Below are positions 63,838 to 64,000 of a stretch of DNA of 64,000 bases, one piece after another. Below the pieces are notes generated by a model. It was not told where the DNA came from. It saw nothing but the letters and a program-made list of their open reading frames with translations, and ran no database searches. Numbering within the stretch: position 1 is the stretch's first letter; each line of letters starts with the position of its first letter. Made by a program: the position numbers and the translations under genes. Origin of the DNA: Pseudomonadota bacterium (GTDB lineage: Bacteria > Desulfobacterota > Binatia > Binatales > Binataceae); the NCBI GenBank assembly GCA_021323675.1, contig JAJPKP010000018.1:49567-113566 (forward strand), read 5' to 3'.

Positions 63838-64000
63838 TTAAAGGGCGGGCGAAAAAATACCGGGTTTTGGATCCACGGACGGCGCGCTCTGCACCGCGCC
63901 TGCCAGCCGTAGTTTGGCTGGCAAAGCGGTGCGCGCGGCGGCCGTGCTCCTTGTTGGGGTGGGGTGGCGGGCGGCGAACTCATGTGGCGTCAGATAACCG
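63838..64000 (-). pseudogene. C-terminal end of an IS3-type OrfB transposase (runs off window)
   Basis: From the window edge leftwards the frame reads GYLTPHEFAARHPTPTRS and continues to a stop at 63838. LGYLTPxEFA is the usual end of IS3-family integrase-core transposases. The remaining 40 residues are low-complexity tail. The rest of the gene lies outside the window, so it is unclear if the copy is intact. Confidence 0.55.

Overview
The window is a GC-rich bacterial chromosome segment, almost fully coding, with about 65 genes on both strands. Lipoprotein signals, a probable outer-membrane protein and a CopC/CopD/Sco set point to a Gram-negative cell. The one tRNA lacks an encoded CCA tail. 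The gene content is dominated by CoA-linked and xenobiotic-type catabolism: acyl-CoA dehydrogenase, CaiB transferase, MaoC hydratases, short-chain dehydrogenases, COG2159 amidohydrolases, a Baeyer-Villiger monooxygenase, a carotenoid-cleavage-type oxygenase and a BKACE enzyme. This looks like an uncultured soil lineage of the old Deltaproteobacteria, such as Binatota. That placement is inference only; no phylogenetic marker was tested.

Layout. 1-11.9 kb: a truncated methyltransferase start, a citrate synthase with an N-terminal helix-turn-helix, an alcohol dehydrogenase/amidohydrolase/DUF3237 run, Mrp, a ferredoxin, coaBC, then a two-subunit molybdenum hydroxylase linked to an amidohydrolase. 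11.9-13.7 kb: tRNA-Leu(UAA), an intact vapBC pair and a scar built from a broken uspA fragment joined to a broken second vapB. 13.7-19.6 kb: an ABC exporter-like half transporter, an SDR, a hydrolase, then UspA, an unknown protein and a CBS protein, and a relic of a radical SAM gene. 19.7-28.5 kb: a hotdog-like protein, patatin, DUF488, a CPBP protease, a hydrolase, acyl-CoA dehydrogenase, BVMO and an AAA ATPase.

28.7-44.9 kb: flavin oxidases, two zinc-alcohol-dehydrogenase-type and heme proteins, amidohydrolase, carotenoid oxygenase, a MaoC/SDR/SnoaL set on the minus strand facing a BKACE/VOC/MaoC/CitE-like operon on the plus strand, then a sulfotransferase and a thioesterase-like protein. 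45-50 kb: an HI0933-type flavoprotein and a six-gene minus-strand metal module (DUF2318, small membrane protein, probable porin-like protein, CopC, CopD, Sco). 50-60.4 kb: esterase, MetE-like protein, PhyH dioxygenase, MFS transporter, CoA transferase, amidase, peroxiredoxin and an MBL hydrolase. 60.5-64 kb: glycogen branching enzyme, a one-helix membrane protein and two insertion-sequence relics at the right edge.

The two most coherent candidates for undescribed function are the BKACE/VOC/MaoC/CitE-like operon (39.6-42.3 kb), whose BKACE has Trp in place of the usual active-site Glu, and the copper/metal module with its unknown outer-membrane and DUF2318 proteins (46.2-50.1 kb). No CRISPR array, rRNA, prophage or obvious defence island was seen.
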